From: Metaruminococcus_A sp050943475
GTDB taxonomy: Bacteria > Bacillota > Clostridia > Oscillospirales > Ruminococcaceae
Length of the DNA: 64,000 bases
Direction of reading: 5' to 3'
Assembly (NCBI GenBank): GCA_050943475.1
Contig: JBMNPF010000012.1
Coordinates: 21,890 to 85,889, forward strand
Part shown: piece after piece, positions 53,172 through 62,058 of the stretch
Position numbering within the stretch: the stretch's first letter is position 1
How the letters are laid out: each line of letters begins with the position of its first letter
Program-made: the position numbers and the translations under genes
The notes under the pieces: model-generated
What the model was told of the DNA's origin: nothing
The model's database searches: none
What the model saw: the letters and a program-made list of their open reading frames with translations, nothing else

Positions 53172-53236
53172 TTAAGCAAATCTTAAGAATTTTATAAGTG
53201 GCGGTTAAACACTGGGGATTACGGCTGCCTTATACT
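53172..53236 (+). promoter_or_regulatory. Activator-type promoter of vanY with four 11-bp phased repeats
   Basis: TTAAG (53172), TTAAG (53183), ATAAG (53194) and TTAAA (53205) occur at exactly 11-bp intervals. The last abuts where the -35 should be (53208-53213, AAACAC, a poor match), followed after 17 bp by TATACT (53231-53236). This is the layout of a promoter needing an OmpR-family activator. The rest of 52944-53282 shows no gene. Confidence 0.7.
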
Positions 53237-53282
53237 GGAAACAGTCGAAAAAGGATGTCACAGGAAGGGGAAATATGCTACA

Positions 53283-54233
53283 ATGAGAAAGAAAAACCGG
53301 CTGCGCACCGGGCGGGTCGTTGCCGGACTGTTTTTGCTGGTGGTCTGCGGCGCCTGTCTGCTTGCAGCCGTTTCCTCCTTTGCCGCCTGCTCCGCCGGAC
53401 AGCCTTCCAGTCCACAGCCTTCAGACACCGGCATTTCGTTCGCTGACGGCAATTCGCCGGACATCGTCTACCGCGTGCTGCAAAAGCCGGACAACGACGT
53501 TCATACCGGCAGCCTGATTCTGGTCAACAACGAAATCCCCTTTCGCGGAAGCACGGGGGACGCCGTGCGGATTTACGAGCATAAAAACAGCGCTTACTAC
53601 GTCAAGGATAAAAACGTAACCGTCTGCCCTGCGCTTATGGACCCGCTCAACCGCATGTTTGCCGACTTTTATAAAGTAACCGGTGCTGACGACGTTATGA
53701 TGATAAGCGGTATCCGCAGCACCGAATACCAGCGGCGGCTCTACCAGGAGGAACTGGCCGAAACCGGCCTGAGCACTTCCCGTCTGGTGGCAAAGCCGGG
53801 CCACAGCGAACACCACACCGGGTATGCACTGGATTTTGGCCTGCGCCAGCCTGGGCGTGAGTATGACGGCTCCGGCGTTTACCAGTGGCTGAATCAGAAC
53901 TGCACCCGGTACGGCTTTGTCGTGCGTTATCCGGAAGAAAAAGCGGAGCGCACCTTCATCGACCATGAACCATGGCATTTCCGTTATGTGGGCAAGCCCC
54001 ACGCCGAGCTGATGCAGGCCAAAGGGTTCTGCCTGGAAGAATACATTGATTTTCTCCGCGGGTACCCTTACGGCGGGCCGCATCTGAGCGTATGCTCCGC
54101 AGACGGCGCCTGCTACGAAATTTACTATGTCCGGGCCTCCGGCGGTACCAATCAGGTGCCGCTCCCTTCCAACCATCCCTACCAGTTTTCCGGGAACAAT
54201 GTGGACGGCTTTCTGGTCACGGTAGAGCTGTAA
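53283..54233 (+). CDS. D-alanyl-D-alanine carboxypeptidase, VanY family
   Basis: The 316-residue protein has an N-terminal membrane helix/signal (about residues 9-35). The catalytic zinc motifs are KPGHSEHHTGYALDFG (about residues 175-190) and EPWHFRYVG (about 227-235), typical of M15B DD-carboxypeptidases. It removes the terminal D-Ala from peptidoglycan precursors outside the membrane. Downstream are VanR- and VanS-like genes. A further C-terminal domain of about 70 residues follows the catalytic part. No vanHAX ligase genes are near. Confidence 0.9.
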   Translation: MRKKNRLRTGRVVAGLFLLVVCGACLLAAVSSFAACSAGQPSSPQPSDTGISFADGNSPDIVYRVLQKPDNDVHTGSLILVNNEIPFRGSTGDAVRIYEHKNSAYYVKDKNVTVCPALMDPLNRMFADFYKVTGADDVMMISGIRSTEYQRRLYQEELAETGLSTSRLVAKPGHSEHHTGYALDFGLRQPGREYDGSGVYQWLNQNCTRYGFVVRYPEEKAERTFIDHEPWHFRYVGKPHAELMQAKGFCLEEYIDFLRGYPYGGPHLSVCSADGACYEIYYVRASGGTNQVPLPSNHPYQFSGNNVDGFLVTVEL

Positions 54234-54470
54234 GGGGGCAAAACCGGTTGGCTGCTCAACACCGTTTATCCCGCCCCTGTTTTTTCGCCCCCCAAAAGGA
54301 ACGGAGGTCTTTTGACCGCTTACCCTGCCGGCGGGCCGGAATTTTAACATAATCCACCTGATAACAATACGCCTGGAGGCCTGCTCGGCTGGCTGCTTTT
54401 CTGTTTTGCCGGGGCAGCGCCCAAAAACCAATGCAGCACACCGCTATAAAATCAAAAAAGGGAGATGGAC

Positions 54471-55169
54471 ATGCCTGCACAAATCCTTGTGGTTGACGAT
54501 GAAAAGGAAATTGCCGACCTGGTGGAACTTTATCTGAAAAATGAAAATTATGAGGTGGCGAAGTTTTATTCGCCGGCCGAGGCGTTGGAATATCTCAACC
54601 GCCACGTGCCCGACCTTGCCATTCTCGATGTGATGATGCCGGAAATTGACGGCTTTGAGCTTTGCCGGCGCATCCGGAGCTGCCACAACTACCCCATCAT
54701 CATGCTCACGGCAAAGGTGGAGGACATGGACAAGATCCAGGGGCTCGCCATCGGCGCGGACGACTATGTGACCAAGCCCTTCAACCCGCTCGAGGTTGTT
54801 GCACGGGTCAAGGCCCAGCTCCGGCGCGCCCAGCGGTACAGCGGCGGGACTGCAGCGGAAGTACCGGGTGACATCATTGACTTCCGGGGTCTGGTCATCA
54901 ACCGTATCACCCATGAATGCAGCTACAACGAACAGCCGGTGAACCTCACCCCTACCGAATTTTCCATCCTGTGGTTCTTGTGTGAGAACCGCGGGCAGGT
55001 CATCAGTTCGGAAAAGCTGTTTGAATCCATTTGGGGCGAAAAGTATTTTAACAACAACAATACCGTCATGGTCCACATCCGGCATATCCGGGAAAAGATG
55101 AACGAGCCGCCGGGCAGCCCCAAAATCATCAAGACGGTGTGGGGAGTGGGGTATAAAGTTGAAGGCTAG
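54471..55169 (+). CDS. Response regulator, OmpR family, VanR-like
   Basis: The 232-residue regulator has a receiver domain with VVDDEKEIADLV, phospho-acceptor Asp in AILDVMMPEIDG (about residue 51), and KPFNPLEVVARV, then a winged-helix DNA-binding domain with LTPTEFSILWFLCENRGQVIS and VMVHIRHIREK. Overall it resembles VanR. The second ATG is 6 nt from GGGAG and is taken as the start. It overlaps the kinase gene. Confidence 0.92.
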   Translation: MPAQILVVDDEKEIADLVELYLKNENYEVAKFYSPAEALEYLNRHVPDLAILDVMMPEIDGFELCRRIRSCHNYPIIMLTAKVEDMDKIQGLAIGADDYVTKPFNPLEVVARVKAQLRRAQRYSGGTAAEVPGDIIDFRGLVINRITHECSYNEQPVNLTPTEFSILWFLCENRGQVISSEKLFESIWGEKYFNNNNTVMVHIRHIREKMNEPPGSPKIIKTVWGVGYKVEG

Positions 55170-56250
55170 GACAAAGCTCATCTGGAAGCAGGTCATCATA
55201 GCGGCCACCATCTCCATCGGCGTTTTTACGGTGCTTTATTTTTCGCTGGACACCTTGTTTGACGGCTGGTTTGACGACCAGATTCGGCTTTTAATCGACC
55301 GCTATTTTTACGACAACCTCACCCTGAAAAACGAGCTGCTGATTCTGGGCGCCGGGGGATTTGCCCTGCTCACCATTCTGGTCTGCGCCATCGTCATCAT
55401 TGCAACCGATCGCCGTTCCCGCCGGGAAATCGACCGGCTGCTGCCCTCGGTGCGGGCCATTGCCGAAATGGACGACAGCCTCATTGAACTGCCGGAAGAA
55501 TACAAGGATGTAGAAAACCAGCTCAACGCCATTAAAAACACCGCCATCAAAAACGAACGGCTGGCAAGAGAGGCCGAGCAGCGCAAAAACGACCTGGTCG
55601 TCTACCTGGCGCACGACCTGAAAACCCCCTTGACCTCGGTGGTCGGCTACCTCACCCTGCTGCGGGACGAGCCGGACATTTCCCCGGAAATGCGGCAGAA
55701 ATACACCAACATCTCGCTGGAAAAAGCCCGGCGGCTGGAAGCGCTTATCAACGAGTTTTTTGACATCACCCGCTTTAACCTGCAAAACATCACACTGGAA
55801 AAAACGCAGTTTGACCTTGTGCTGATGCTTCAGCAGATTGTCGATGAATTCTACCCCGCCTTTTCCCAAAAAGGGATTACCTGCCACATTTCGGCTGACG
55901 ACCGTCTGATGATTGAAGCCGACGCAGACAAGCTCTCCCGGGTTTTTGACAACCTGCTCAAAAACGCGCTCTCCTACGGCGAACCCTACACCGGCCTTAC
56001 GGTATCCATCCACCAGCAGGGCGGCCGCGCGGTTGTCGAGGTGGCAAACCATTGCCCTCAGATTCCGGAGCATAAGCTGAGTTCCATCTTTGAACGGTTT
56101 TACCGGCTGGATAGCGCCCGCTCAGCCAACACCGGCGGTTCCGGTCTCGGGCTTGCAATTGCCAAAGAGATTACCGAACTGCACGGCGGCGTCATCTCCG
56201 CCGAAAGCAGCCCGTCGCTGACGGTGTTCCGGGTGGAGCTCCCGCTTTAA
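55159..56250 (+). CDS. Sensor histidine kinase, VanS-like
   Basis: The 363-residue kinase has two membrane helices (about residues 11-30 and 60-82) around a short extracellular loop, a HAMP-like linker, the H-box LAHDLKTPLTSVVGYL (His at about residue 153), N-box NLLKNALSYGEPY, and G-box TGGSGLGLAIAKEI. The TTG start overlaps the end of the regulator gene (TTGAAGGCTAG). It most likely senses a cell-wall signal or glycopeptide and phosphorylates the VanR-like regulator. Confidence 0.92.
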   Translation: MKARTKLIWKQVIIAATISIGVFTVLYFSLDTLFDGWFDDQIRLLIDRYFYDNLTLKNELLILGAGGFALLTILVCAIVIIATDRRSRREIDRLLPSVRAIAEMDDSLIELPEEYKDVENQLNAIKNTAIKNERLAREAEQRKNDLVVYLAHDLKTPLTSVVGYLTLLRDEPDISPEMRQKYTNISLEKARRLEALINEFFDITRFNLQNITLEKTQFDLVLMLQQIVDEFYPAFSQKGITCHISADDRLMIEADADKLSRVFDNLLKNALSYGEPYTGLTVSIHQQGGRAVVEVANHCPQIPEHKLSSIFERFYRLDSARSANTGGSGLGLAIAKEITELHGGVISAESSPSLTVFRVELPL

Positions 56251-56251
56251 G

Positions 56252-56288
56252 TAAAAAAACGCCCCGCGGAAAACCGCGGGGCGTTTTG
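56252..56288. terminator. Bidirectional terminator after vanS-like gene
   Basis: ACGCCCCGCGG/CCGCGGGGCGT, loop AAAA, with A6 on the left and TTTT on the right. Confidence 0.88.
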
Positions 56289-56292
56289 GTGT

Positions 56293-57423
56293 TTATACAG
56301 GGGCGCAACCCATCCCCGAACCGTTTCGCCGCCCCTCCGAAAGCTCCAGGCGGTACAGCCGGTTCTGTAGATCCAAGGCAAACCCTGCCGCACGCAGCGT
56401 ATTGCAGGAACGCAGGTTTTCCGGATCCGGCTGCACAATGATACGCCGGGCGTCCGGCTCGCAGCCGACTGCTTCAATAAGCGCCTGCACCATCTGCCGC
56501 CCAAGTCCGCGGCCAAGCAGGGCAGGCTCTCCCAAAAGATAATCCACACTGTAGGTCCCCTCCAGCGGAACATTTCCCTGCCAGTCCTCTCCGCTTTGTG
56601 AATAGCGGTAATACTGGCAGAAGCCAACTGCCCGCTGCTGATAAACCGCAATAAAATGATGAATCCAGCAATAACGGCCGGTGCGCTGCCGCACCTCATC
56701 CAGCCAAGCGCCGGGATGTTCAAACCACCGCCGGACATGTGCGCATTGCAGCCAGTGTTTGAGCAGAGGGAGATCCCGGTCCTCAAACCGGCGCAGATAC
56801 AATTCGCAGGCTTGTGCGCCATGAACCAGCTTGGCGGAGACGCGCGTGAATTTCTCTGTCTCCTGAGGCTCGGTTTCGGCCAAGCATGCCGACCGCTCAT
56901 TTCCCGCGCTGGCCAAAACCTTTTCATAGGCAATGCGTTTATCGCCGGTTTCAGGTCCTCCGTTCAGGTAGACAACGCCGCATTCGGAACAACCGTATTT
57001 CTGAAGCATCCGGCGCATTGAAAGGTTTTGCGCATGGGTATCGGCACGCAGGCTGGCAACGCCGTGTTCCCTGCAAAGGCATTCAAAGTGCGCCAGCATC
57101 TGCGCGGCAAGCCCCTGACCCTTGTAGGCGTCGTCCACCGCAATGCGGTGCACAACGGCGTAAGCACCGTCGGTGTTCCACCTTCCCTTCAAATGGGCGT
57201 AGCTTTCTTCGGGGGCAAACCAGAGCGCCGCCGTCCCGGCAATTTTCCCGTTCAGCTCCAGTACATACGCGCTTTCTCCGGCAATATCCCGGCGAATATC
57301 CGCTTCTGTGGGATAGCCGTTCTGCCATTGGTCAACTCCCTGCCGTTTCAGGGCCTCCTGCGCCTGCCGGATGATGGCGAGTACCGCCGGAAGATCCTCT
57401 GCCGTCGTTCTGCGAAACCGCAT
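56293..57423 (-). CDS. Fusion of two GNAT acetyltransferase domains
   Basis: The 376-residue protein has two acetyltransferase domains in series. The first (about residues 1-160) has HRIAVDDAYKGQGLAAQML and resembles RimI-like GNATs. The second (about 205-365) has LYLRRFEDRDLPLLKHWL, YSVDYLLGEPALLGRGLGRQMV and NLRSCNTLRAAGF, and resembles the AAC(6')/siderophore-type Acetyltransf_8 branch. Such fusions are uncommon. It is convergent with the vanS-like gene. AAAGGGGG is about 7 nt before the ATG. Aminoglycoside activity is possible but untested. Confidence 0.8.
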   Translation of the reverse strand: MRFRRTTAEDLPAVLAIIRQAQEALKRQGVDQWQNGYPTEADIRRDIAGESAYVLELNGKIAGTAALWFAPEESYAHLKGRWNTDGAYAVVHRIAVDDAYKGQGLAAQMLAHFECLCREHGVASLRADTHAQNLSMRRMLQKYGCSECGVVYLNGGPETGDKRIAYEKVLASAGNERSACLAETEPQETEKFTRVSAKLVHGAQACELYLRRFEDRDLPLLKHWLQCAHVRRWFEHPGAWLDEVRQRTGRYCWIHHFIAVYQQRAVGFCQYYRYSQSGEDWQGNVPLEGTYSVDYLLGEPALLGRGLGRQMVQALIEAVGCEPDARRIIVQPDPENLRSCNTLRAAGFALDLQNRLYRLELSEGRRNGSGMGCAPV

Positions 57424-57735
57424 ACGGTTACCCCCTTTCTTTTTTGGATCCATAATAGCACAGCCGGGCAAACGACGCAAGCAAACGTATACGGCGGGGT
57501 TCCCCCTACACGGAACCATATAAAAACGGCCTGTATTCCCCGCTTCTAAGGCGCAAAAAGTAGCCGGTGCGCCAGACGTGCGCGCTCGGGCATCTGTTTC
57601 AACCGCACAACTCTGTCTGGCCGGTCAAGGAAGACGCTGCTTTCCGTTTTCCCGCAAGGGATTCATGCAGCGTTTTGCCGATTCGGCCATGAACGGCAAA
57701 GCGTTTGTTTACATGCCGGGCGTCCTGCATTTTTC
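57424..57735. other. Intergenic stretch without a recognisable gene
   Basis: About 310 bp between the double GNAT gene and the MarR promoter. Only short poor frames are seen. Confidence 0.5.
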
Positions 57736-57792
57736 TTGACAGAAGAACCACGGAGGGAGTATAGTTAGCTTAATAACAATTAGCTTGCTAAT
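57736..57792 (+). promoter_or_regulatory. Promoter and MarR-type operator
   Basis: TTGACA (57736-57741) and TATAGT (57760-57765) are 18 bp apart. Just downstream, ATTAGCTTGCTAAT (57779-57792) is a perfect 6-bp inverted repeat around TT, and a partial copy TTAGCTTA overlaps the -10 end. This suggests autorepression by the encoded MarR regulator. Confidence 0.7.
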
Positions 57793-57838
57793 CTTTGCGG
57801 TGTGGGGGAATCCATGCCGTTTTAACGGGGGCCTTTCC

Positions 57839-58267
57839 ATGAAAACACCGTTTCACCTCATCATTCTAAAAGCGTTCCATGCACAGCGCAACCAGGTGCG
57901 CCCTTATATGGCGGAGCTGGGCCTTTCACCCGGACAGCCAAAAATTTTAGGATTCCTCACCCTGCGCGACCGCTGCATGCAAAAGGAGCTTGCCGCCGCC
58001 TGTGAAATTGAGCCAGCCACCATCTCGCGCCTGCTCGGCAGCATGGAGTCTACGGGGCTGATCCAGCGGGAACCGGCGCCGGGGGACCGCCGGGCCGAAT
58101 GCATATCCATCACCAGTGCAGGCAAACAAGCGCAGGAAAAAATGCAGTATCACTTTGACCAGGTGGAGAACATTTCCCTCTCTGGTTTTACCGAGACCGA
58201 AAAGAAACAGTTTGTGGAGTATCTCTGCCGCATGTACCATAATTTAACCGGCCGAAACATCGACTGA
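57839..58267 (+). CDS. MarR-family transcriptional regulator
   Basis: The 142-residue protein has a winged-helix core: GLSPGQPKILGFL, KELAAACEIEPATISRLLGSMESTGLIQREP and the wing GDRRAECISITSAGKQAQ. It precedes a MATE transporter by 34 bp and likely controls both through the palindromic operator upstream. The ATG at 57839 has a GGGGG run nearby; the longer frame runs through the promoter region and is rejected. Confidence 0.92.
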   Translation: MKTPFHLIILKAFHAQRNQVRPYMAELGLSPGQPKILGFLTLRDRCMQKELAAACEIEPATISRLLGSMESTGLIQREPAPGDRRAECISITSAGKQAQEKMQYHFDQVENISLSGFTETEKKQFVEYLCRMYHNLTGRNID

Positions 58268-58301
58268 GTTCCGTTACAAATACAAAGGGGGCAGCTAAAC
58301 C

Positions 58302-59714
58302 ATGCATCCAGCCACCGCCGAACAGGCGCAATACAACAAAATGACCCAAACGCCCATCCCAAAATTGATTGTAACCCTCGCGGTCCCAACGGTCATCAGC
58401 ATGATGACCACCGCCATCTACAACATGGCAGATACCGCCTTTGTCTCACAGCTTGGCACCAGCGCCGCCGGCGCCGTTGGGATTGTCTTTTCCCTCATGG
58501 CAATCATTCAGGCCATCGGCTTTATGCTCGGCATGGGGGCGGGCAGTCTTATCTCCCGGCTGCTGGGCCAGCAAAAAAACAAAGAAGCCAACCGAACCGG
58601 ATCCACCGCTTTTTTCACCGCCCTCGCCTTTGGGCTGCTGCTTTCGGTGTTTGGGCTGCTCTTTCTCAACCCGCTCATGGGGGCGTTGGGCGCAACGCCA
58701 ACCATTCTGCCCTACGCCCGGGATTACGCCCAGTACATCCTGTTCGGCGCTCCGGTCATGTGCGCCTCCTTTGTGCTCAATAATCTTCTGCGCTCGCAGG
58801 GCAAAGCGTTTCTCTCCATGTTTGGCATTGCCACCGGCGGTATTCTCAACATTGGACTGGACCCGCTGTTTATCTTTGTATTCGGGCTGGGCATTGGCGG
58901 CGCGGCCATTGCCACCCTGTTGAGCCAGTGCGTGAGCTTCTGCATTCTGCTCAGCTTTTTCTTACGCGGCAAAAGCGTGGTTCGGCTTTCCATCCGGCAG
59001 GTTTCCCGCCAGTGGCAGACCTATTGGCTGATTGTAAAAACCGGGCTGCCCTCTTTCTGCCGGCAGGGGCTCGCCAGCATTGCAACGGTGGCGCTCAACG
59101 TCAGCGCCGCAGCCTACGGAGACCCCGCCGTTGCCGCTATGTCGATTGTCGGGCGCATTTTTATGCTGGTGCTCTCGGCCATGCTCGGGTTTGGACAGGG
59201 TTACCAGCCGGTGGTTGGTTTTAACTACGGCGCTAAAAAATACGGCCGTGTCCGTCACGCCTTCCGTTTCTCGCTCACCGTCGGCCTTGTGCTGCTCACG
59301 GTGCTGGGTGCCGTCGGCTTTCTTTTTGCCCCGCAGATTATGGCGCTGTTCCGCCGGGATGACGCCGAGGTCATCGCCATTGGCGCGCTCGCCTGCCGCG
59401 CGCAGTGCGTGGCGCTTATCTTCCAGCCGCTCATTGTCATCTGCAACATGACCTTTCAGGTACTGGGCCGTTCCTGGCAGGCAACCTTTATTTCCTGCTG
59501 CCGGCAGGGCATCTTCTTCCTGCCGCTCATTCTCATTCTGCCCGCCTGCTTTGGCCTGACCGGGGTGCAGTTTACCCAGCCGGCGGCCGATTTGCTGACC
59601 TTTGCCTGCTGCTTCCCGCTACTGCGCGGCTATTTCCGCGACCTGAAGCAGCTGGAACAAGCTGCCTCCGCAGAAGAAGTGCCAGCGGGCAGCCTTGTTT
59701 CATCCGGCGCTTGA
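58302..59714 (+). CDS. MATE family multidrug efflux transporter
   Basis: The 470-residue protein has about 12 membrane helices and MATE motifs, such as TAIYNMADTAFVSQLGTSAAGAVG (about residues 36-59) and the second-half repeat GFGQGYQPVVGFNYGAKKYGRV. MATE proteins export cationic drugs using Na+ or H+. It is co-transcribed with the upstream MarR gene. GGGGGC lies about 10 nt before the ATG. Confidence 0.92.
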   Translation: MHPATAEQAQYNKMTQTPIPKLIVTLAVPTVISMMTTAIYNMADTAFVSQLGTSAAGAVGIVFSLMAIIQAIGFMLGMGAGSLISRLLGQQKNKEANRTGSTAFFTALAFGLLLSVFGLLFLNPLMGALGATPTILPYARDYAQYILFGAPVMCASFVLNNLLRSQGKAFLSMFGIATGGILNIGLDPLFIFVFGLGIGGAAIATLLSQCVSFCILLSFFLRGKSVVRLSIRQVSRQWQTYWLIVKTGLPSFCRQGLASIATVALNVSAAAYGDPAVAAMSIVGRIFMLVLSAMLGFGQGYQPVVGFNYGAKKYGRVRHAFRFSLTVGLVLLTVLGAVGFLFAPQIMALFRRDDAEVIAIGALACRAQCVALIFQPLIVICNMTFQVLGRSWQATFISCCRQGIFFLPLILILPACFGLTGVQFTQPAADLLTFACCFPLLRGYFRDLKQLEQAASAEEVPAGSLVSSGA

Positions 59715-59957
59715 ATTTCGCCCTTCCATACCCGCTGCGGGAGGATTTCGCCGCTCTGCCAAACCTTGCCCCAATCCTCTCCCGCCGTATCAGAAACGAT
59801 AAAGTCGGCGCTGTAGCAGCCTCTTTTTCGACGATATACGGCAATGCCCTTTCCGGCTCCTTCCACATTCCTTTCCACCTGCCGCACCAAGCTGTGCGCT
59901 ACTGAATTGGTTTCATCTTCACGCCATATACCATATATTCAAAGGAGGAACTTACCT

Positions 59958-60950
59958 ATGCAATGCTTCACCCTTGACCTTGCCCCAGACGGTCTGGGCA
60001 AACTCACCTGCTACATCCAGGATCCGTCCCCCGAATTTTCCAACATGACCGCCCGGCCGGCCCTGCTTATCTTTCCCGGCGGCGCTTACCAGCGCTGTTC
60101 CGACCGCGAAGCCGAACCGGTAGCCCTCTTTTTTGCGGCGCAGGGCTTCCAAACCTTTGTGCTGCGTTATTCGGTCAAAGAAAAGGCGGTGTTCCCCCAA
60201 CCTCTGCGCGACGCGGAGGGCGCGCTGCGCGCTGTGCGCGGGCATGCGGCGGAGTGGGGCATTCACCCGGACAAAATTGCCGTCTGCGGGTTCTCGGCGG
60301 GTGCGCATCTCGCAGCCTGCCTGGGGACAATGGGGGATATCCGGCCCAATGCACTCGTGCTCGGCTACGGCGCGCTGGATACCGCCCTCCGTTCTCCGGA
60401 ACGCCCCTCGCCGGTAGAGCATGTCTGCGCCGATACGCCGCCCTGCTTCCTGTTCCATACCTGGGAAGACCCGGTCTGCCCGGTGGGAAACAGCCTTGCC
60501 TTTGCAGCGGCGCTCAACCAGAACGACGTCTCGTTTGAAATGCACATCTTCCAAAACGGCCAACATGGCATGGCAACCGGCCGCCCGCTTTCCTCCAACG
60601 GCATTGTGGAAAACACAAACGCCGACTTTGCTGGCTGGATGCAGCTCTGCACCAACTGGCTGTTCAATACCTTTGGCCCGTTTGAGACGCCGCGCAGCAT
60701 GTTCTCGTATCAAACAGCAGAGGACGCCGGCGGCTTTACCGACGAGGTGCAGATTGGCAGCCTGCTCGCCCATCCGGAATCGCGTGAAGTGCTGCTCAAA
60801 TACTTGCCGGATATCGAACGGCATTCCATGCCGCGGCTGGTGCGGCGGTACAACATCCGGCAATATGCAAAGTTCGACCCAGAACACCTGTCGGATAACG
60901 CATTGGAAGCACTTGCGGCCGAGCTCGCCGCCCTTCCGTTCCGGCCATAA
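59958..60950 (+). CDS. Alpha/beta hydrolase, esterase-like
   Basis: The 330-residue protein has the BD-FAE/esterase pattern: LLIFPGGAYQRCSDREAEP (oxyanion GG), catalytic Ser in GFSAGAHLAA (about residue 115), Asp in WEDPVCP, and His in NGQHGM. An extra C-terminal part of about 100 residues of unknown role (from QTAEDAGGF) follows. AAAGGAGG is 9 nt before the ATG. It resembles acetyl-xylan/lipolytic esterases but is intracellular. Confidence 0.85.
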   Translation: MQCFTLDLAPDGLGKLTCYIQDPSPEFSNMTARPALLIFPGGAYQRCSDREAEPVALFFAAQGFQTFVLRYSVKEKAVFPQPLRDAEGALRAVRGHAAEWGIHPDKIAVCGFSAGAHLAACLGTMGDIRPNALVLGYGALDTALRSPERPSPVEHVCADTPPCFLFHTWEDPVCPVGNSLAFAAALNQNDVSFEMHIFQNGQHGMATGRPLSSNGIVENTNADFAGWMQLCTNWLFNTFGPFETPRSMFSYQTAEDAGGFTDEVQIGSLLAHPESREVLLKYLPDIERHSMPRLVRRYNIRQYAKFDPEHLSDNALEALAAELAALPFRP

Positions 60951-60965
60951 GCTCTTTCTTGTAAA

Positions 60966-60998
60966 CGAAAAGCCCCGGCAAATGCCGGGGCTTTTCGT
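60966..60998. terminator. Terminator after the esterase gene
   Basis: AAAGCCCCGGCA/GCCGGGGCTTTT with loop AAT. It works rightward and perhaps leftward. Confidence 0.85.
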
Positions 60999-61129
60999 TT
61001 GTTTCTTTTCAATCGTAATTTTATTCTTCCGCTTTGGCACGGCAAAGCCTTTGCCCTCCCGACCGGCACGCCAACCCGAAAAGCGGTGGAGGCCGTCTGT
61101 CCGGTCCGTCAACAAACCCTTCCCAGCCG

Positions 61130-62008
61130 CTATTCTTCTCCTGCACAGAGCACATCCGCAAATTCTTCCAGCGAGAGTTCCTGCCCCACGGCCGGATAAA
61201 GCCGGTAGCGGGAGGTATCCAAGTAGGCGGTCTCCTCCTCAACATGATACGGCACCGCCAGCAGGTTCCCATCGTAAACGGCTATGACGGCAAGCTGCCT
61301 GCCGTCCACCTCAAACACCTCATATCTTGTGGATAGTTCCGGCCCGCTGCCCAGCTTTGCCAGGTTGACCAGGGCAAAGGTCAGGAGGGTGACGACAAAC
61401 GCCGCAGCAAATACCACCCGGTGGAACCTGTTCTTCCACCGGCTTTTGCTGTCGAGCGCGCGAAAATCGAACAGGATGAAATACAGAAAAACCACCATGC
61501 CAAAGGCCACATACAAAAACAGCATGACAAGAAAAGGGATCTCCTGCAAAAGCCACAGCCGCAGCCAGGAAACATCAAAGCACTCTCTGGAAAACCATTT
61601 GAGAAAGAGGTTCATGCCAAAGGTGTTGATCGCACCGTAAACCAGGCCGACAAAGGTCGTTAAAACGGCAAGGTAACCGCGCATGGAACGGTTGTACTCC
61701 CCCCGTTTTAATGCGCGCCGTTTCATCCGGCCGAGCAGAAACGGAAAAACAACCATACCGGCAACCAGCAGCAGATAAAACGCTTTCTCCTGAATGTCGG
61801 CACTGAAGTACCGGCCCGGTATGTTGTAAAACTCCTCGCAATTCTGGCGGTAAAACACGGTATAAACCACTGTGAGGACCCCGCTGAACACACCGGTTCC
61901 CAACAGGATCTGCCAAAAGTTCAGGTCTCCCATCCATTCCTTGCACCTCATGAGAAACGGCGTCTGCTGTACGGCCGTCTCCTGCTCTTTGGCGGTTTTT
62001 CTTGCCAT
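61130..62008 (-). CDS. Uncharacterised membrane protein
   Basis: The 292-residue protein has about five membrane helices spread over residues 35-245, then an extracytoplasmic-like C-terminal part with EVFEVDGRQLAVIAVYDGNLLAVPYHVEEE. It has a basic N-terminus. No family is recognised. GGTGGAG is 4-5 nt before the ATG at 62008; the frame continues upstream into the methyltransferase end and that extension is rejected. Confidence 0.6.
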   Translation of the reverse strand: MARKTAKEQETAVQQTPFLMRCKEWMGDLNFWQILLGTGVFSGVLTVVYTVFYRQNCEEFYNIPGRYFSADIQEKAFYLLLVAGMVVFPFLLGRMKRRALKRGEYNRSMRGYLAVLTTFVGLVYGAINTFGMNLFLKWFSRECFDVSWLRLWLLQEIPFLVMLFLYVAFGMVVFLYFILFDFRALDSKSRWKNRFHRVVFAAAFVVTLLTFALVNLAKLGSGPELSTRYEVFEVDGRQLAVIAVYDGNLLAVPYHVEEETAYLDTSRYRLYPAVGQELSLEEFADVLCAGEE

Positions 62009-62058
62009 TTTACTCCACCCCCGGTCCCGTTTCTTCGGTTCATGTCGCGCAAAAAAAT

